From NCBI RefSeq assembly GCF_905475465.1, contig NC_062244.1, positions 11,092,001-11,156,000 of the forward strand: a stretch of 64,000 bases of DNA, given 5' to 3'. This stretch comes from Pieris napi (taxonomy: Eukaryota > Arthropoda > Insecta > Lepidoptera > Pieridae). Below are positions 28,901 through 31,699 of this stretch, in pieces; positions within the stretch are counted from its first letter, which is position 1; each line of letters opens with the position of its first letter. Below the pieces are notes generated by a model, which saw only the letters and a list, made by a program, of their open reading frames with translations, was not told where the DNA came from and ran no database searches. Both the position numbers and the translations under genes were made by a program.

Positions 28901-29936
28901 AGTTTTCTTATTTAACGCGAACGGTACGCTTTCAATTGTTTTCACAATTTTTAAAGGGAAAACAATTGTCTTTTTTTAATAATGTATTTCGTGTATTGTT
29001 ATGCAAATCACTTAGTTGTTAGTTGTTGTATTGTTACTGTTGTTTTATTTTTGCGTCATATTTGATAAATGGAAAAACTGTGTGTTATTTATAATTGCAT
29101 TATTTTTATGCAACAGAGGCAAACGGGCAGGAAATTTTCACCGTCAAATTGACACCGTCGCCCATCGACTCACATTGCCAGAGAACTCGCAAGTGCGTTG
29201 CCAGCCTTTTATGAACTAGTATGCTCTTTTCTTAAAAGATAGTAAGTCGAATTGATTCGGAAATACATTGGTGGGCAGGTAGTTCCACATAGTGGTGGTG
29301 CGTGGCAAAAACTGCCTTAAAACACGCTCAGTTGTGGAACGACGGATGTCGATACGGGTGGAATACCGATAAATTAGAATATTAATTAGTTTTAAAAAGT
29401 TCAGCAGATTTCCAAACACGTATATTTAGTCTATATGTCACCGCAAAATTGTAAACACCGTTAGATTGTAATCTATCTCGCGAGATTATAAACTGTTGAA
29501 AGATTGTGAACCTCAACAAACTGCTTACAATTTAACGTATTATTATTCGGTAGTTATATGAAATTGTTGGAAAGTAAAATTAATCTGTAATTGACCAAAG
29601 AAGTTTGAATGATAACTAAGTTAGTGTAGTACAATCTACCGAATAATAATACGTTAAATTGTAAGCAGTAAGCTGAGGTTCACAATCTTTCGACAGTTTA
29701 TAATCTCGCGAGATAGATTACAATCTAACGGTTTTTACAATTTTACGTTAACATATATATAAAGGCAAATTTGAAACAGACGAATTAACGAATAATAATA
29801 TTAACAGGTGGTCGACTTCGTGTTTCTTAGGCATAGAGATTGGCAAGATCTGCTGCAGGGATACCCCAAAATCAAGTACGATCTGTACACAGCCGCAAAG
29901 CAGTTGAAGAAGGATTTACAGAAAACTATGATTTAG
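1724..29936 (+). CDS. Four-repeat (concatenated) cyclic-nucleotide-gated channel-like protein, 25 exons, 5' partial
   Basis: Join of 1724-1916, 2851-5016, 5491-5631, 6138-6278, 6786-6892, 7631-7701, 8287-8378, 9284-9532, 10346-10531, 12061-12185, 14021-14182, 14821-14907, 17803-18001, 18400-18525, 19053-19181, 20155-20358, 21377-21583, 22333-22423, 22933-23028, 24041-24180, 25068-25308, 26623-26790, 27298-27385, 28818-28923 and 29808-29936. Seen: all introns are GT-AG, all phases match, and 1,880 codons stay open to TAG. The order is: repeat I S5-S6, C-linker, CNBD; repeat II S1-CNBD (about residues 410-880); repeat III (about 905-1391); repeat IV (about 1392-1880). Known: CNGK/tetraKCNG channels carry four such repeats in one chain and form a pseudotetrameric, cyclic-nucleotide-gated K+ pore in the plasma membrane. 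Inferred: this is an insect relative. The pore loops lack the K+ filter, so conduction is uncertain; a regulatory or signalling membrane protein is possible. The start codon and repeat I S1-S4 lie upstream of the window. Confidence 0.85.
2435..2600 (-). mobile_element. LINE 3' end fragment in intron 1
   Basis: The CTCAAACTCAAAATAT start and the segment AGGTAAACAAGTACACTTACG match copies at 16650, 18700, 21290, 27776 and 42975. It is a short, 5'-truncated non-LTR retrotransposon tail in reverse orientation. The rest of intron 1 (1917-2850) shows nothing I recognise. Confidence 0.5.
2851..5016 (+). CDS. Exon 2: repeat I pore/S6/C-linker/CNBD plus repeat II S1-S6, C-linker and start of CNBD
   Basis: This unusually large exon has 722 codons, phase 0 at both ends (TTACAG|TTG and CAG|GTAAAT). 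Repeat I: degenerate filter FINNQLDET (about 2914-2940), S6 FMDVLMLLGYFLLTFIVI (2968-3021), a C-linker, then a CNBD with a LKSGKIQLISLDD roll and TYCDVLYI (3310-3603). The phosphate-cassette region reads LLGDISFYLVPPKRKV, with GD for GE and the Arg kept. Repeat II: S1 FVLLWHRIVVGTVFMVLILY (3937-3996), S2 (4045-4101), S3 KFMLDVLSTIWIETF, a weak S4 (one Arg, two Lys), S5 (4330-4392), pore loop FIFYEYLPG, S6, and C-linker HPGLLIRLNQYL. The ATG at 2818 lies in the intron frame and is not a start. Confidence 0.9.
5017..5490. other. Intron 2: no recognisable element
   Basis: AT-rich intron between exons 2 and 3, 474 bp. No repeat family of this window and no extra coding segment was seen. Confidence 0.5.
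5491..5631 (+). CDS. Exon 3: repeat II CNBD, middle of the beta-roll
   Basis: It has 47 codons, phase 0 on both sides; the acceptor is ATACTAG and the donor GAA|GTACTA. It joins TVTWLVQ to GYMTSEYHDLQGEVF, then KKEYSPGDFV and LRTLRTTTECE. The donor is fixed by the homologous repeat I segment: TYCDVLYITRADIL aligns with TECE|ILYLKVIDFF across the junction. The canonical G-E of the phosphate-binding cassette is replaced by a loop with SSCAVFLGK, while the following Arg is kept. The in-frame ATG at 5497 is internal. Confidence 0.85.
5960..6072 (+). mobile_element. SINE-1 3' half in intron 3
   Basis: CCCAAAAAGTCGACAGTG through GGTTGTAGCGC is the 3' body of the tRNA-derived SINE that is seen whole at 9621. 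The tRNA-like head is missing. Confidence 0.65.
6138..6278 (+). CDS. Exon 4: repeat II CNBD, last strand and C-helix
   Basis: It has 47 codons; the acceptor is CGTTTTCAG and the probable donor GAA|GTAATA. It encodes ILYLKVIDFFHILKNYP followed by a charged helix (MSKYDQMVEDYVKKYKE), the usual CNBD C-helix. Reading through the donor would reach a stop at 6381-6383. Splicing is preferred because it joins in phase to exon 5, which leads straight into repeat III S1. The read-through form could be an alternative short isoform. Confidence 0.75.
6279..6785. other. Intron 4: no recognisable element
   Basis: 507-bp AT-rich intron; no known repeat copy seen. It opens with the read-through extension of exon 4, which stops at 6383. 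Confidence 0.45.
6786..6892 (+). CDS. Exon 5: linker between repeats II and III, pre-S1 segment
   Basis: The exon is 107 bp, entering in phase 0 and leaving in phase 2 (acceptor TTTTTATAG, donor TCGAG|GTATTT). It encodes YRKKLLDQC, a basic stretch, then THIWFDPES. Spliced to the next exon it reads IWFDPESRFIQTWMVFRVIV, which aligns with repeat II WIFVPQSDFVLLWHRIVV. HCN/CNG proteins have a comparable conserved P-x-S-x-F segment just before S1. That alignment fixes the donor. Confidence 0.8.
7331..7587 (-). mobile_element. SINE-1 (tRNA-derived) in intron 5, head truncated
   Basis: On the minus strand it carries the B-box GGTTCGATCCC, then the family body (GTGAAGGAAAACATCGTGAG, GTCGACGGCGTG) and the end GTAGCGCCAC. 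The A-box side is cut off at about 7587. Confidence 0.8.
7631..7701 (+). CDS. Exon 6: repeat III S1
   Basis: The exon is 71 bp (acceptor CTTTTTACAG, donor CAAG|GTGTAT), entering with one base and leaving in phase 1. It encodes FIQTWMVFRVIVAVISIVSA, a clear membrane helix with the W found at the start of S1 in the other repeats (LLWHR in II, ARWLYLCW in IV). The other two frames either stop or give no membrane segment. Confidence 0.8.
7702..9283. other. Introns 6 and 7: no recognisable element outside exon 7
   Basis: 7702-8286 and 8379-9283 are AT-rich, flanking exon 7 (8287-8378). I saw no copy of any repeat family found elsewhere in the window. Confidence 0.4.
8287..8378 (+). CDS. Exon 7: repeat III S1-S2 loop and S2
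   Basis: The exon is 92 bp (acceptor AATTTTTAG, donor TTT|GTGAGT). It encodes GGVGACTRPPLIIIGHVCD followed by CIGYADILIKLF. The segment HVCDCIGYADILIKLF matches S2 of repeat II (DVVYICDICVMLLTA), including the aspartate. It leaves in phase 0 at the S2/S3 boundary, the same place and phase as the exon 16/17 junction in repeat IV. Confidence 0.8.
9284..9532 (+). CDS. Exon 8: repeat III S2-S3 loop, S3 and S4
   Basis: It has 83 codons, phase 0 at both ends (acceptor CTTCCAG, donor ATG|GTCAGT). It carries the family landmark YNQKGLLITDPKERWKHYL, then S3 GFLLDVVGCVPVKTI. The S4 region, INTVSKFAHSYIIMGYFNYL, has one Lys and one His and no arginine ladder, so voltage sensing by this repeat looks lost. 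Confidence 0.85.
9621..9903 (+). mobile_element. SINE-1 (tRNA-derived), full length, intron 8
   Basis: It has CAGTGTTGGCCAAGGGG (A-box region) and GGTTCGATCCC (B-box, about 9671-9681), then the family body and the end TTGTAATGTCACTG. A 16-base direct repeat TTTAATAATCATTTTA occurs near 9549 and again near 9909. The first copy is 56 bases from the head, so it may not be the true target duplication. Confidence 0.8.
10066..10252 (-). mobile_element. Diverged SINE-1 fragment, intron 8
   Basis: GGGGCGCTACCACCTTTTGG through GTCCATTGG matches the minus strand of SINE-1 with many changes. It is an older copy than the one at 9621. Confidence 0.6.
10346..10531 (+). CDS. Exon 9: repeat III S5 and turret
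   Basis: It has 62 codons, phase 0 at both ends (acceptor ATATTTCAG, donor ATT|GTAAGA). It encodes S5 ILKMQIMTVLVILGTSNYFV and a long turret with RRDHCWLPNYLSLDKYP. The cysteine and tryptophan of the turret (HCWLP) are typical of the outer pore vestibule in this superfamily. The ATG at 10355 is internal. Confidence 0.8.
10593..10843 (+). mobile_element. SINE-2 (second tRNA-derived family), intron 9
   Basis: It has a tRNA-like head with ATAGCCTAGCGGTC (A-box) and GGGTTCGATTCCC (B-box), then a body ending in AGAGCCATAAAAAAAA. The 12-bp target duplication AATAGGAGCAAG is seen at 10581-10592 and 10844-10855. A second copy is at 50181-50436. Confidence 0.85.
11606..11763. mobile_element. Hairpin MITE, GCCTTGCGATTC family, intron 9
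   Basis: Terminal inverted repeats GCCTTGCGATTCTGTAACTC and reverse at both ends. The left arm is internally deleted and the right arm is complete. It is one of six copies in the window. Confidence 0.75.
11866..11998 (-). mobile_element. SINE-1 head fragment, intron 9
   Basis: The minus strand has GAGAGTCAAACGCTGAAG (reversed head), the B-box GGTTCGATCCC and the following body to GCCGGTTTACTCGCGATG. It is truncated. Confidence 0.6.
12061..12185 (+). CDS. Exon 10: repeat III pore loop and first half of S6
   Basis: The exon is 125 bp, phase 0 in and phase 2 out (acceptor ATTTTAAAG, donor TTCTG|GTAATT). It encodes VLAQSFNLAQSGLMRFNLGK and then YLGVGITLCILGIMF. The filter position holds LMRFNLGKF instead of a T-x-G-Y-G-D type sequence, so a K+ filter is absent. 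Confidence 0.75.
12559..12720. repeat. Degenerate tandem repeat, about 35-bp unit, intron 10
   Basis: About five degenerate units built on GATTGTTCGTATAGTTTGTG followed by TAGACATTC. Units differ by substitutions and small indels. Confidence 0.7.
12892..13131. mobile_element. 240-bp MITE with TAA duplication, intron 10
   Basis: Inverted ends GGGTCTGTTTGACAATGTAC and its near match in reverse (GGGTCTGTTTCACAATGTAT); TAA flanks both sides (12889-12891 and 13132-13134). The form suggests PIF/Harbinger or ISL2EU. It has no coding capacity. Confidence 0.8.
14021..14182 (+). CDS. Exon 11: repeat III end of S6 and C-linker helices
   Basis: The exon is 162 bp (acceptor ATTATTTCAG, donor TTTAG|GTAATA). 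Joined to exon 10 it continues S6 as MFWYVMCYSLTLLVLNF, then GVSQLRRFLQAERVDKKLIE and ALTHFRYWWFR. The last part is the classic C-linker pattern of a basic amphipathic helix ending in a tryptophan-rich Y-W segment. Confidence 0.8.
14272..14672 (-). mobile_element. RTE-like LINE fragment, reverse transcriptase C-terminus, intron 11
   Basis: The minus strand encodes SLLLYGCETWKVTKDISHRL, then FLNRCLHRILGIYWPEKISN and EQYWERC. L-L-Y-G-x-E-T-W and C-L-R-x-I-L-x-I-x-W-P are hallmarks of RTE-type reverse transcriptase ends. It is truncated at both ends. Related fragments are at 43905 and 52377. Confidence 0.8.
14821..14907 (+). CDS. Exon 12: repeat III C-linker, distal part
   Basis: The exon is 87 bp, phase 2 on both sides (acceptor TTGTTTCAG, donor AAAAG|GTATAT). 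It encodes TKGMNMQSLMNERIGVVFRQ and then ELNYYFFKR. It corresponds to the C'-D' C-linker helices (W-x-x-x-K-G followed by L-P-x-x-L-R-x-E in typical members), though the LP motif is not kept. Confidence 0.75.
14993..15043 (-). mobile_element. LINE 3' end, left piece split by DNA transposon
   Basis: CAACTCAAAGTCAAAATAAT and TTTATTCATATAG continue at 16649 with TAGGTAACCAAGTACACTTA. The LINE tail was cut by the insertion at 15044-16648 with a TAG duplication. Confidence 0.65.
15044..16648. mobile_element. 1.6-kb non-coding DNA transposon with TAG duplication and alternating internal motifs, intron 12
   Basis: Ends TGGTAGGGGAGCCCA (15044) and its exact reverse (ending 16648); TAG at 15041-15043 and 16649-16651. 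The inverted ends extend about 50 bp with an indel (GGGATTTACT). Inside, TCTGACGCGCTCGA-like motifs and CGTCAGATTA-like motifs recur in both orientations. I see no transposase. The superfamily is not clear to me. Confidence 0.8.
16649..16990 (-). mobile_element. LINE fragment, reverse transcriptase C-terminus and 3' UTR, intron 12
   Basis: The minus strand encodes GDFHQYNTRNRTNLSARPTR, then GNCIGFYNKLPSEIREISLN and KFKTLVKCKL. Y-N-x-L-P-x-E-I followed by F-K-x-x-L-K-x-x-L is the usual end of a jockey/CR1-type polyprotein. It is the host of the 15044-16648 insertion. Confidence 0.75.
17176..17270 (+). pseudogene. 5S rRNA pseudogene
   Basis: TTGTAATACACCGGTTCTCG, then CCGATCACCAAAGTTAAGCA, then TACTTGGATGGGTGACC and TGATGTTGGC match 5S rRNA from about position 15 to the 3' end. 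The 5' start is missing and about eight bases are lost after GGGTGACC. A T8 run follows. The internal promoter boxes (AGTTAAGCAACG, TACTTGGATGGGTG) remain. Confidence 0.85.
17803..18001 (+). CDS. Exon 13: repeat III CNBD, first half
   Basis: The exon is 199 bp (acceptor TTATTATTAG, donor AAG|GTATCT). It encodes TIEATDTLLHGGESLQRQLV, then AAAQWFFLPGEIIVREMD, LSPWIYIVHRGSILIKQ and NDEELAKLTK. The F-x-x-P-G-E-x-I motif and the Y-I-V-x-x-G-S turn are standard CNBD beta-roll marks. It follows the longest intron in the gene (2.9 kb, holding a DNA transposon and a 5S pseudogene). Confidence 0.85.
18110..18300 (+). mobile_element. LINE polyprotein end fragment, intron 13
   Basis: Encodes LRRSTTERFLRQFLPRTTSM and then TEVFSNQFDL, which recur in other copies (22508, 29110, 40763). 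It is a 5'- and 3'-truncated piece that fills much of the short intron between exons 13 and 14. Confidence 0.7.
18400..18525 (+). CDS. Exon 14: repeat III CNBD, phosphate-binding cassette
   Basis: It has 42 codons, phase 0 at both ends (acceptor TGCTTTAG, donor GAG|GTAATT). It encodes GSIFGQLDGTKPRPVRITAY and then ADLLQISIKDFQDVVEDE. The cassette F-G-E-x is F-G-Q-L here, but the arginine that pairs with the cyclic phosphate is present (P-V-R-I-T-A). Of the four CNBDs this one looks nearest to a binding-competent site. Confidence 0.85.
18590..18803 (+). mobile_element. LINE 3' UTR fragment, intron 14
   Basis: GAGTGGCGGAGAGTTTATTG, then CTTGATTTGAAAACTGGCAG and a TTTGGCTTTGACTTTTGAC tail. The same 3' end recurs at 21183, 27776 (reverse), 42540 and 42975 (reverse). 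Confidence 0.7.
19053..19181 (+). CDS. Exon 15: linker between repeat III CNBD and repeat IV
   Basis: It has 43 codons, phase 0 at both ends (acceptor ACATTTTAG, donor CCA|GTAAAG). It encodes TRERMKHNPSMKHDFMPLKN, then NPYNTLSFILRGRKTIKMP. It is basic, without membrane segments, and equivalent to the post-CNBD linker that precedes S1 in the other repeats. The exon is recognised by its position, phase and open frame rather than by a strong motif. Confidence 0.65.
19222..19494 (+). mobile_element. SINE-1, full length, intron 15
   Basis: Head CAGTGTTGGTCTAGTGGC, B-box GGTTCGATCCC, body GTCGACGGCGTGTGTCAGGC, end GTTGTAGCGCCACTG. Confidence 0.85.
19740..19930. mobile_element. Hairpin MITE, GCCTTGCGATTC family, intron 15
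   Basis: GCCTTGCGATTCTGTAACTC at the left and the reverse arm ending AAAATCGCGAGGC at the right. The left arm is shortened; the right arm holds TCAGAATGCCAAATCGTAAA. Confidence 0.75.
20155..20358 (+). CDS. Exon 16: repeat IV S1 and S2
   Basis: It has 68 codons, phase 0 at both ends (acceptor TTTTTTTAG, donor ACG|GTAAGT). It encodes S1 WLYLCWFFCPFITVFIVLLA, the loop KAVPDEYELN and S2 YWVLFILDLLHIAYLITEFY. The aspartate in S2 (FILDLLH) matches the other repeats. The exon joins S1 and S2, whereas in repeat III they are in separate exons. Confidence 0.85.
20865..21179 (+). mobile_element. Long-TIR MITE, copy A, intron 16
   Basis: Arms of about 115 bp: CGTAAAATTGTAAACACCGT through ACGTATTATTATTCGGTAG and the reverse complement. 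A central spacer holds TAGTTATCATTCAAACTTC. It would fold into a long hairpin. Copy B at 29437-29752 is the reverse complement of this one. Confidence 0.85.
21183..21335 (+). mobile_element. LINE 3' UTR fragment, intron 16
   Basis: CACCATCTTGCCAGTTCTTC, then CTTGACTTGCGAACTGGTAG and a TTTTGAGTTTGAATTT tail; same family as 18590. Confidence 0.65.
21377..21583 (+). CDS. Exon 17: repeat IV S3 and arginine-bearing S4
   Basis: It has 69 codons, phase 0 at both ends (acceptor TTGTTTTAG, donor AAG|GTAATA). It encodes ERIQKWHMFKHCGYYLDILS, then LTIPILTHL (S3) and NYRLARLLRLRLFYYYHHHF (S4). S4 carries four arginines in an R-x-x-R-x-x-R-x-R pattern, the only real arginine ladder among the S4 segments visible here. 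Confidence 0.85.
22155..22255 (-). mobile_element. LINE tail fragment, intron 17
   Basis: GATACCGCCGCCC and GAGTGCGTTGCCGGCCTTTT match the reverse of the tail seen in forward orientation at 42291. Confidence 0.55.
22333..22423 (+). CDS. Exon 18: repeat IV S5
   Basis: The exon is 91 bp, phase 0 in and phase 1 out (acceptor ATATTTCAG, donor CAAC|GTATGT). It encodes SQIAPVLLKFAIVFLTIHGM and then TCGWIYVACQ, a clear S5 helix. The intron before it falls at the S4/S5 boundary in phase 0, the same place as the exon 8/9 junction in repeat III. Confidence 0.85.
22508..22745 (-). mobile_element. LINE polyprotein end and tail, intron 18
   Basis: Reverse copy with GTTCCACATATTGGTGGTGC and TTTTAGAGCGAAGGACGTCG, the same LINE end as 40763. 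The 3' tail is at the left (CACCTGATGTTAAGGAATAC). Confidence 0.65.
22933..23028 (+). CDS. Exon 19: repeat IV turret, first part
   Basis: The exon is 96 bp (acceptor ATCTTCCAG, donor GGAG|GTTAGA). It encodes HEKFPLRVEKLPRYIKATID and then YDEWVNPQDRKG. The donor is weak (GTTAGA), but phase 1 is required for exon 20 to stay open. The alternative GTAAAT at 23004 would bring in a stop in exon 20. Confidence 0.7.
23860..23985 (-). mobile_element. LINE tail fragment, intron 19
   Basis: GGAGGCAAACGGGTAGGAGG through CTCGCAAGTGCGTGGCCGGC; same 3' tail family as 22155 and 28612. Confidence 0.6.
24041..24180 (+). CDS. Exon 20: repeat IV turret end and pore loop
   Basis: The exon is 140 bp (acceptor AATCATTTAG, donor CTT|GTGAGT). 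It encodes GCPRLTKNFLVDGKLKF, then SWMDDYIVAITYILVIYSHT and EIDL. The pore helix DDYIVAITYIL aligns well with the Y-x-x-S-x-Y-x-x-x-T-T-x pattern of the family. The filter then reads IYSHTEID, with no G-Y-G, though the trailing D is kept. Confidence 0.85.
24283..24420 (-). mobile_element. LINE end fragment, intron 20
   Basis: Reverse copy: TTGCCGGCCTTTTAAGAATT, then TTTCACATAGTAGTGGTGCG and GCGGCAGAAACTGCCTTAA. Confidence 0.6.
24455..25045. repeat. Direct repeat of about 90 bp flanking the Helitron
   Basis: ATTGAAGTATAGAATAAATA through AAGTACTACAAAACCAACCC (24455-24545) recurs at about 24957-25040 with some changes. The two copies sit on either side of the Helitron. Confidence 0.7.
24549..24930 (+). 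mobile_element. Non-autonomous Helitron, intron 20
   Basis: It starts near TCTAATC...TTACGTGTCACG and ends GCCGGTCTGCTAG just before a T. It carries CTATGGACTCCTAAACTACC and ATTTTGCACACCGTGTGCGG, typical of short Lepidopteran Helitrons. The CTAG end and lack of a clear target duplication fit. Confidence 0.7.
25068..25308 (+). CDS. Exon 21: repeat IV S6 and C-linker
   Basis: The exon is 241 bp (acceptor CAATTGTAG, donor AGAG|GTATGT). It encodes VVPLTLNETYYKIFLYFIIH, then PMEIWILSCAISAVFTKL (S6), and LYTYDYDVQSLILYLEHSGL with KKYTKQLWQRQR (C-linker). The N-E-T-Y-Y-K-I-F start matches the usual T-x-x-E-x-x-F-x-I after the filter. Confidence 0.85.
25621..25800 (+). mobile_element. LINE polyprotein C-terminal fragment, intron 21
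   Basis: Encodes SHSSYLHIGTTFSIPPFNNT and then AIRLWNDLS. S-x-x-P-x-x-I-R-L-W-N-x-L is the usual C-terminus of jockey/CR1-type LINEs. Confidence 0.7.
26623..26790 (+). CDS. Exon 22: repeat IV C-linker end and CNBD start
   Basis: The exon is 168 bp (acceptor TTTTTACAAG, donor CCTG|GTAAGG). It encodes GNWLPELAHQAPQCLREDLL, then YMHHLEAPPLFRDLPEYFRR and KLQRVVIFPG. The pattern W-L-P-E-L followed by P-x-x-L-R-E-D and L-F-R-D-L is the best-kept C-linker in the protein. Confidence 0.88.
26974..27148 (-). mobile_element. SINE-1, head truncated, intron 22
   Basis: CAGTGGGGCTACAA, then GGCAAGTAGGTGATCAGCCT and CTAGCGAATGTTAAATGCGC; family body in reverse. Confidence 0.7.
27298..27385 (+). CDS. Exon 23: repeat IV CNBD beta-roll
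   Basis: The exon is 88 bp, phase 1 in and phase 2 out (acceptor ATTTAAAG, donor AAGAG|GTAATC). It encodes KFIVKEGDIFACMYFIHEGE and then VEKWYTDK. Joined to exon 22 it reads FPGKFIVKEGD, a textbook CNBD signature, followed by M-Y-F-I-H-E-G-E-V. Confidence 0.88.
27776..27960 (-). mobile_element. LINE 3' UTR fragment, intron 23
   Basis: ACACAATGTACACTTATGAA and GCCAGTTCTCAAATCAAGGG, then TCCGCCACTCTTTTAAATCG; reverse copy of the 18590 family. Confidence 0.65.
28085..28345 (-). mobile_element. LINE 3' end with (ATC)n microsatellite, intron 23
   Basis: A run of CAT triplets at 28096-28116 is followed by GGTACATAGCCCCTTGTAGG and CCGGGTTTTCTCTTGACACC. It resembles the 3' end of an RTE-type LINE with a triplet tail. 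The family is not proven. Confidence 0.5.
28612..28770 (-). mobile_element. LINE tail fragment, intron 23, 50 bp before exon 24
   Basis: GCAAACGGTAGGAGGCTCAC and TAAGTGATACCGCCGCC, a short inverted GCAAACGG/CCGTTTGC feature, an A-run, then CGCAAGTGCGTTGCCGGCC. Confidence 0.6.
28818..28923 (+). CDS. Exon 24: repeat IV CNBD, altered phosphate cassette
   Basis: The exon is 106 bp (acceptor ACATTTCAG, donor ACG|GTACGC). It encodes SGEKKMLSLLSTNGYFGLIP, then GLFPNTPYQFSYLTRT. G-Y-F-G-L replaces the G-x-x-F-G-E cassette start, and the cyclic-phosphate arginine position is held by Y or Q (PNTPYQFSY). Cyclic nucleotide binding by this CNBD therefore looks lost. Confidence 0.82.
29110..29372 (-). mobile_element. 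LINE polyprotein end and tail, intron 24
   Basis: Reverse copy with the IRRSTTERVLRQFLPRTTTM and LPTNVFPNQFDLLSF regions on the minus strand; same LINE as 40763. Confidence 0.7.
29437..29752 (-). mobile_element. Long-TIR MITE, copy B, intron 24
   Basis: Reverse complement of copy A at 20865-21179, with the same arms (GTAAACACCGTTAGATTGTA) and spacer. It ends 55 bp before exon 25. Confidence 0.85.
29808..29936 (+). CDS. Exon 25: repeat IV CNBD end and C-terminus, with stop
   Basis: It has 42 codons plus TAG (acceptor ATTAACAG, phase 0). It encodes VVDFVFLRHRDWQDLLQGYP, then YDLYTAAKQLKKDLQKTMI. R-D-W-Q-D-L-L-x-x-Y-P matches the conserved end of the CNBD C-helix region (compare DFFHILKNYP in repeat II). 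The protein ends soon after the helix, without a long tail. Confidence 0.85.
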   Translation: MVDFVFLRHRDWQDLLQGYPKIKYDLYTAAKQLKKDLQKTMI

Positions 29937-29962
29937 TAAATGTTAAAATGACATGTTAACTT

Positions 29963-29968
29963 ATTAAA
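29963..29968 (+). other. Candidate poly(A) signal ATTAAA
   Basis: ATTAAA lies 27 bases after the stop codon, and an AATAAA follows at 30231-30236 inside a repeat copy. Either could end the transcript; the choice needs RNA data. Confidence 0.35.
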
Positions 29969-30044
29969 ATAATGATTTCATTTGAGATATTTTTTTAAAA
30001 ACTGCTAAACTTAGTAACATTATTTTTGGTTGTCCATTTATTAT

Positions 30045-30260
30045 ATTTATCGTTTATGCACTCTACAAGAAAATATGTCATGACAAATGTTACACACATA
30101 CACATCAATTATTTTGGAACATAAGCAAACTAGCAAGGGAAACAAACAAGCAACCACAAAATAAAATACAAAAACAAACAAATAATAACTAAAACTAAAT
30201 ATGATATTAAACCTCGTTAAGAGCATGATAAATAAAGTAACGTTAAGATGAGAGCCTAGT
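30045..30260 (-). repeat. Repeat copy just downstream of the channel gene (family also at 32660)
   Basis: TTACACACATACACATCAAT, then GTTAAGAGCATGATAAATAA, matches ACACACATGCACATCAAT and TTTAGAGCATGATAAACAAG at 32660-32900. Probably a LINE 3' end in reverse. It could form part of the 3' UTR. Confidence 0.55.
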
Positions 30261-31130
30261 CAAATGTAGCCTGAGTTGCCAATACGAATTTTTGACTTCG
30301 TATGATTATTGGTACAAAATTAACACACCTAAAAGTGCTTATCAAGCCAGGGCAACACTCAAATAAGATGGCGTAACCTTTAATTGAAATCCTGAATTAT
30401 AAACGAAACGTATTTGGACGTAGGCGACGTGGTATTCCAAAAAATTACAAGATAATTTGGATTCACGATTACCCCGATTAAATTTTGGCCGAGAATTTCC
30501 AGGATATTAAGTAACGCTTGAAGAGTTTCTAAGTTTATTAAATTAATACACTCGTTTCCGGTTCGTAAATTCGAAATTTAAATATCCAAAATAATGTTAC
30601 GTAATCGGCTTTTTATTAAGGTTGAACAAGCGAATTCGTTAAGTTCAACAATTTTGGGGTGAAATAATATTTTTACTTGGAGGGAGGGAAATTAATAGGT
30701 GTTCTTGTTTATTGGATCGCTTTCTCGATTTAAACGCTGCTTTGTAATTTTGTCTCAATTTTGGAACGGGATCTTAATTATATTGTAACAATAGATCTAT
30801 AATTAAACAAATTTAAACACTTCAAAAATCCCCAATTCGACATTTTTAATAGACTTGAAATTTTTTAAGTCAGATATTTGAGCTGCAACAATATTTTTCT
30901 TTTTATGCGCTTTAAAATGTTGTTTATTTAGGGAAACCCATATTTCTTTTTCCTTACAGTAGTTGCCTGAAACAGATCAAAATCAATGAGGACCCTTACT
31001 ACTTAAGGGTCTAATGGTTTAGTATTAGTATATAAACGATGTGTGAATTGATATTTGCATACTGAAAACATCATCTTCTTAGTAGTATTTATTTTTTAAC
31101 TATTGTACTTAACTAGAGTTGTGAATTTGA
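30261..31130. other. No recognisable gene or element
   Basis: AT-rich intergenic DNA, with no coding exon or known repeat seen. Confidence 0.4.
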
Positions 31131-31699
31131 TTAGCAGACTAAAATGGGTGGGGAGAATGAGAAGAAAAACAAAAGACGACACGATGGCGCGTTCCATTTG
31201 ATTGTGATTGGTCAATAGCATTTAAAGTCCAATACGCAAGGACACGCAACATGATGCGTCATGATATTACGCGCGCTTGTACCATTACGCAACGCACCTT
31301 TTTGTATTTCGTCTCTAGTTCGACATTCACAGACCATCTTTGCTAATCTAATTAAACCAGTGATCGGCTACTTAGAAAACTATATACTAGTAATAAAAAA
31401 TGTGTGCGTGTACTAGGTGTACTTCTTTATGACCTTATTTTTCGAAAAATGATCTACTATATGCAACTTTACAGAAATTGGTTAAATAAAGTTAAATAAG
31501 ATAAAGTTTAACAAAAGGCTTTTATTATCATAGACATGAATACAAATACAATTATTTCATTTTAACTTATTACTGTACTACTATGTAGTACTAAGATTAT
31601 TACAGAATTTCATTAATTGTAATAGAATTATTCGTATTACTATCACTGTTATCGTTATTATATATTTTTGTTACTAATGGCTTCGAATCTCTTCGGATC

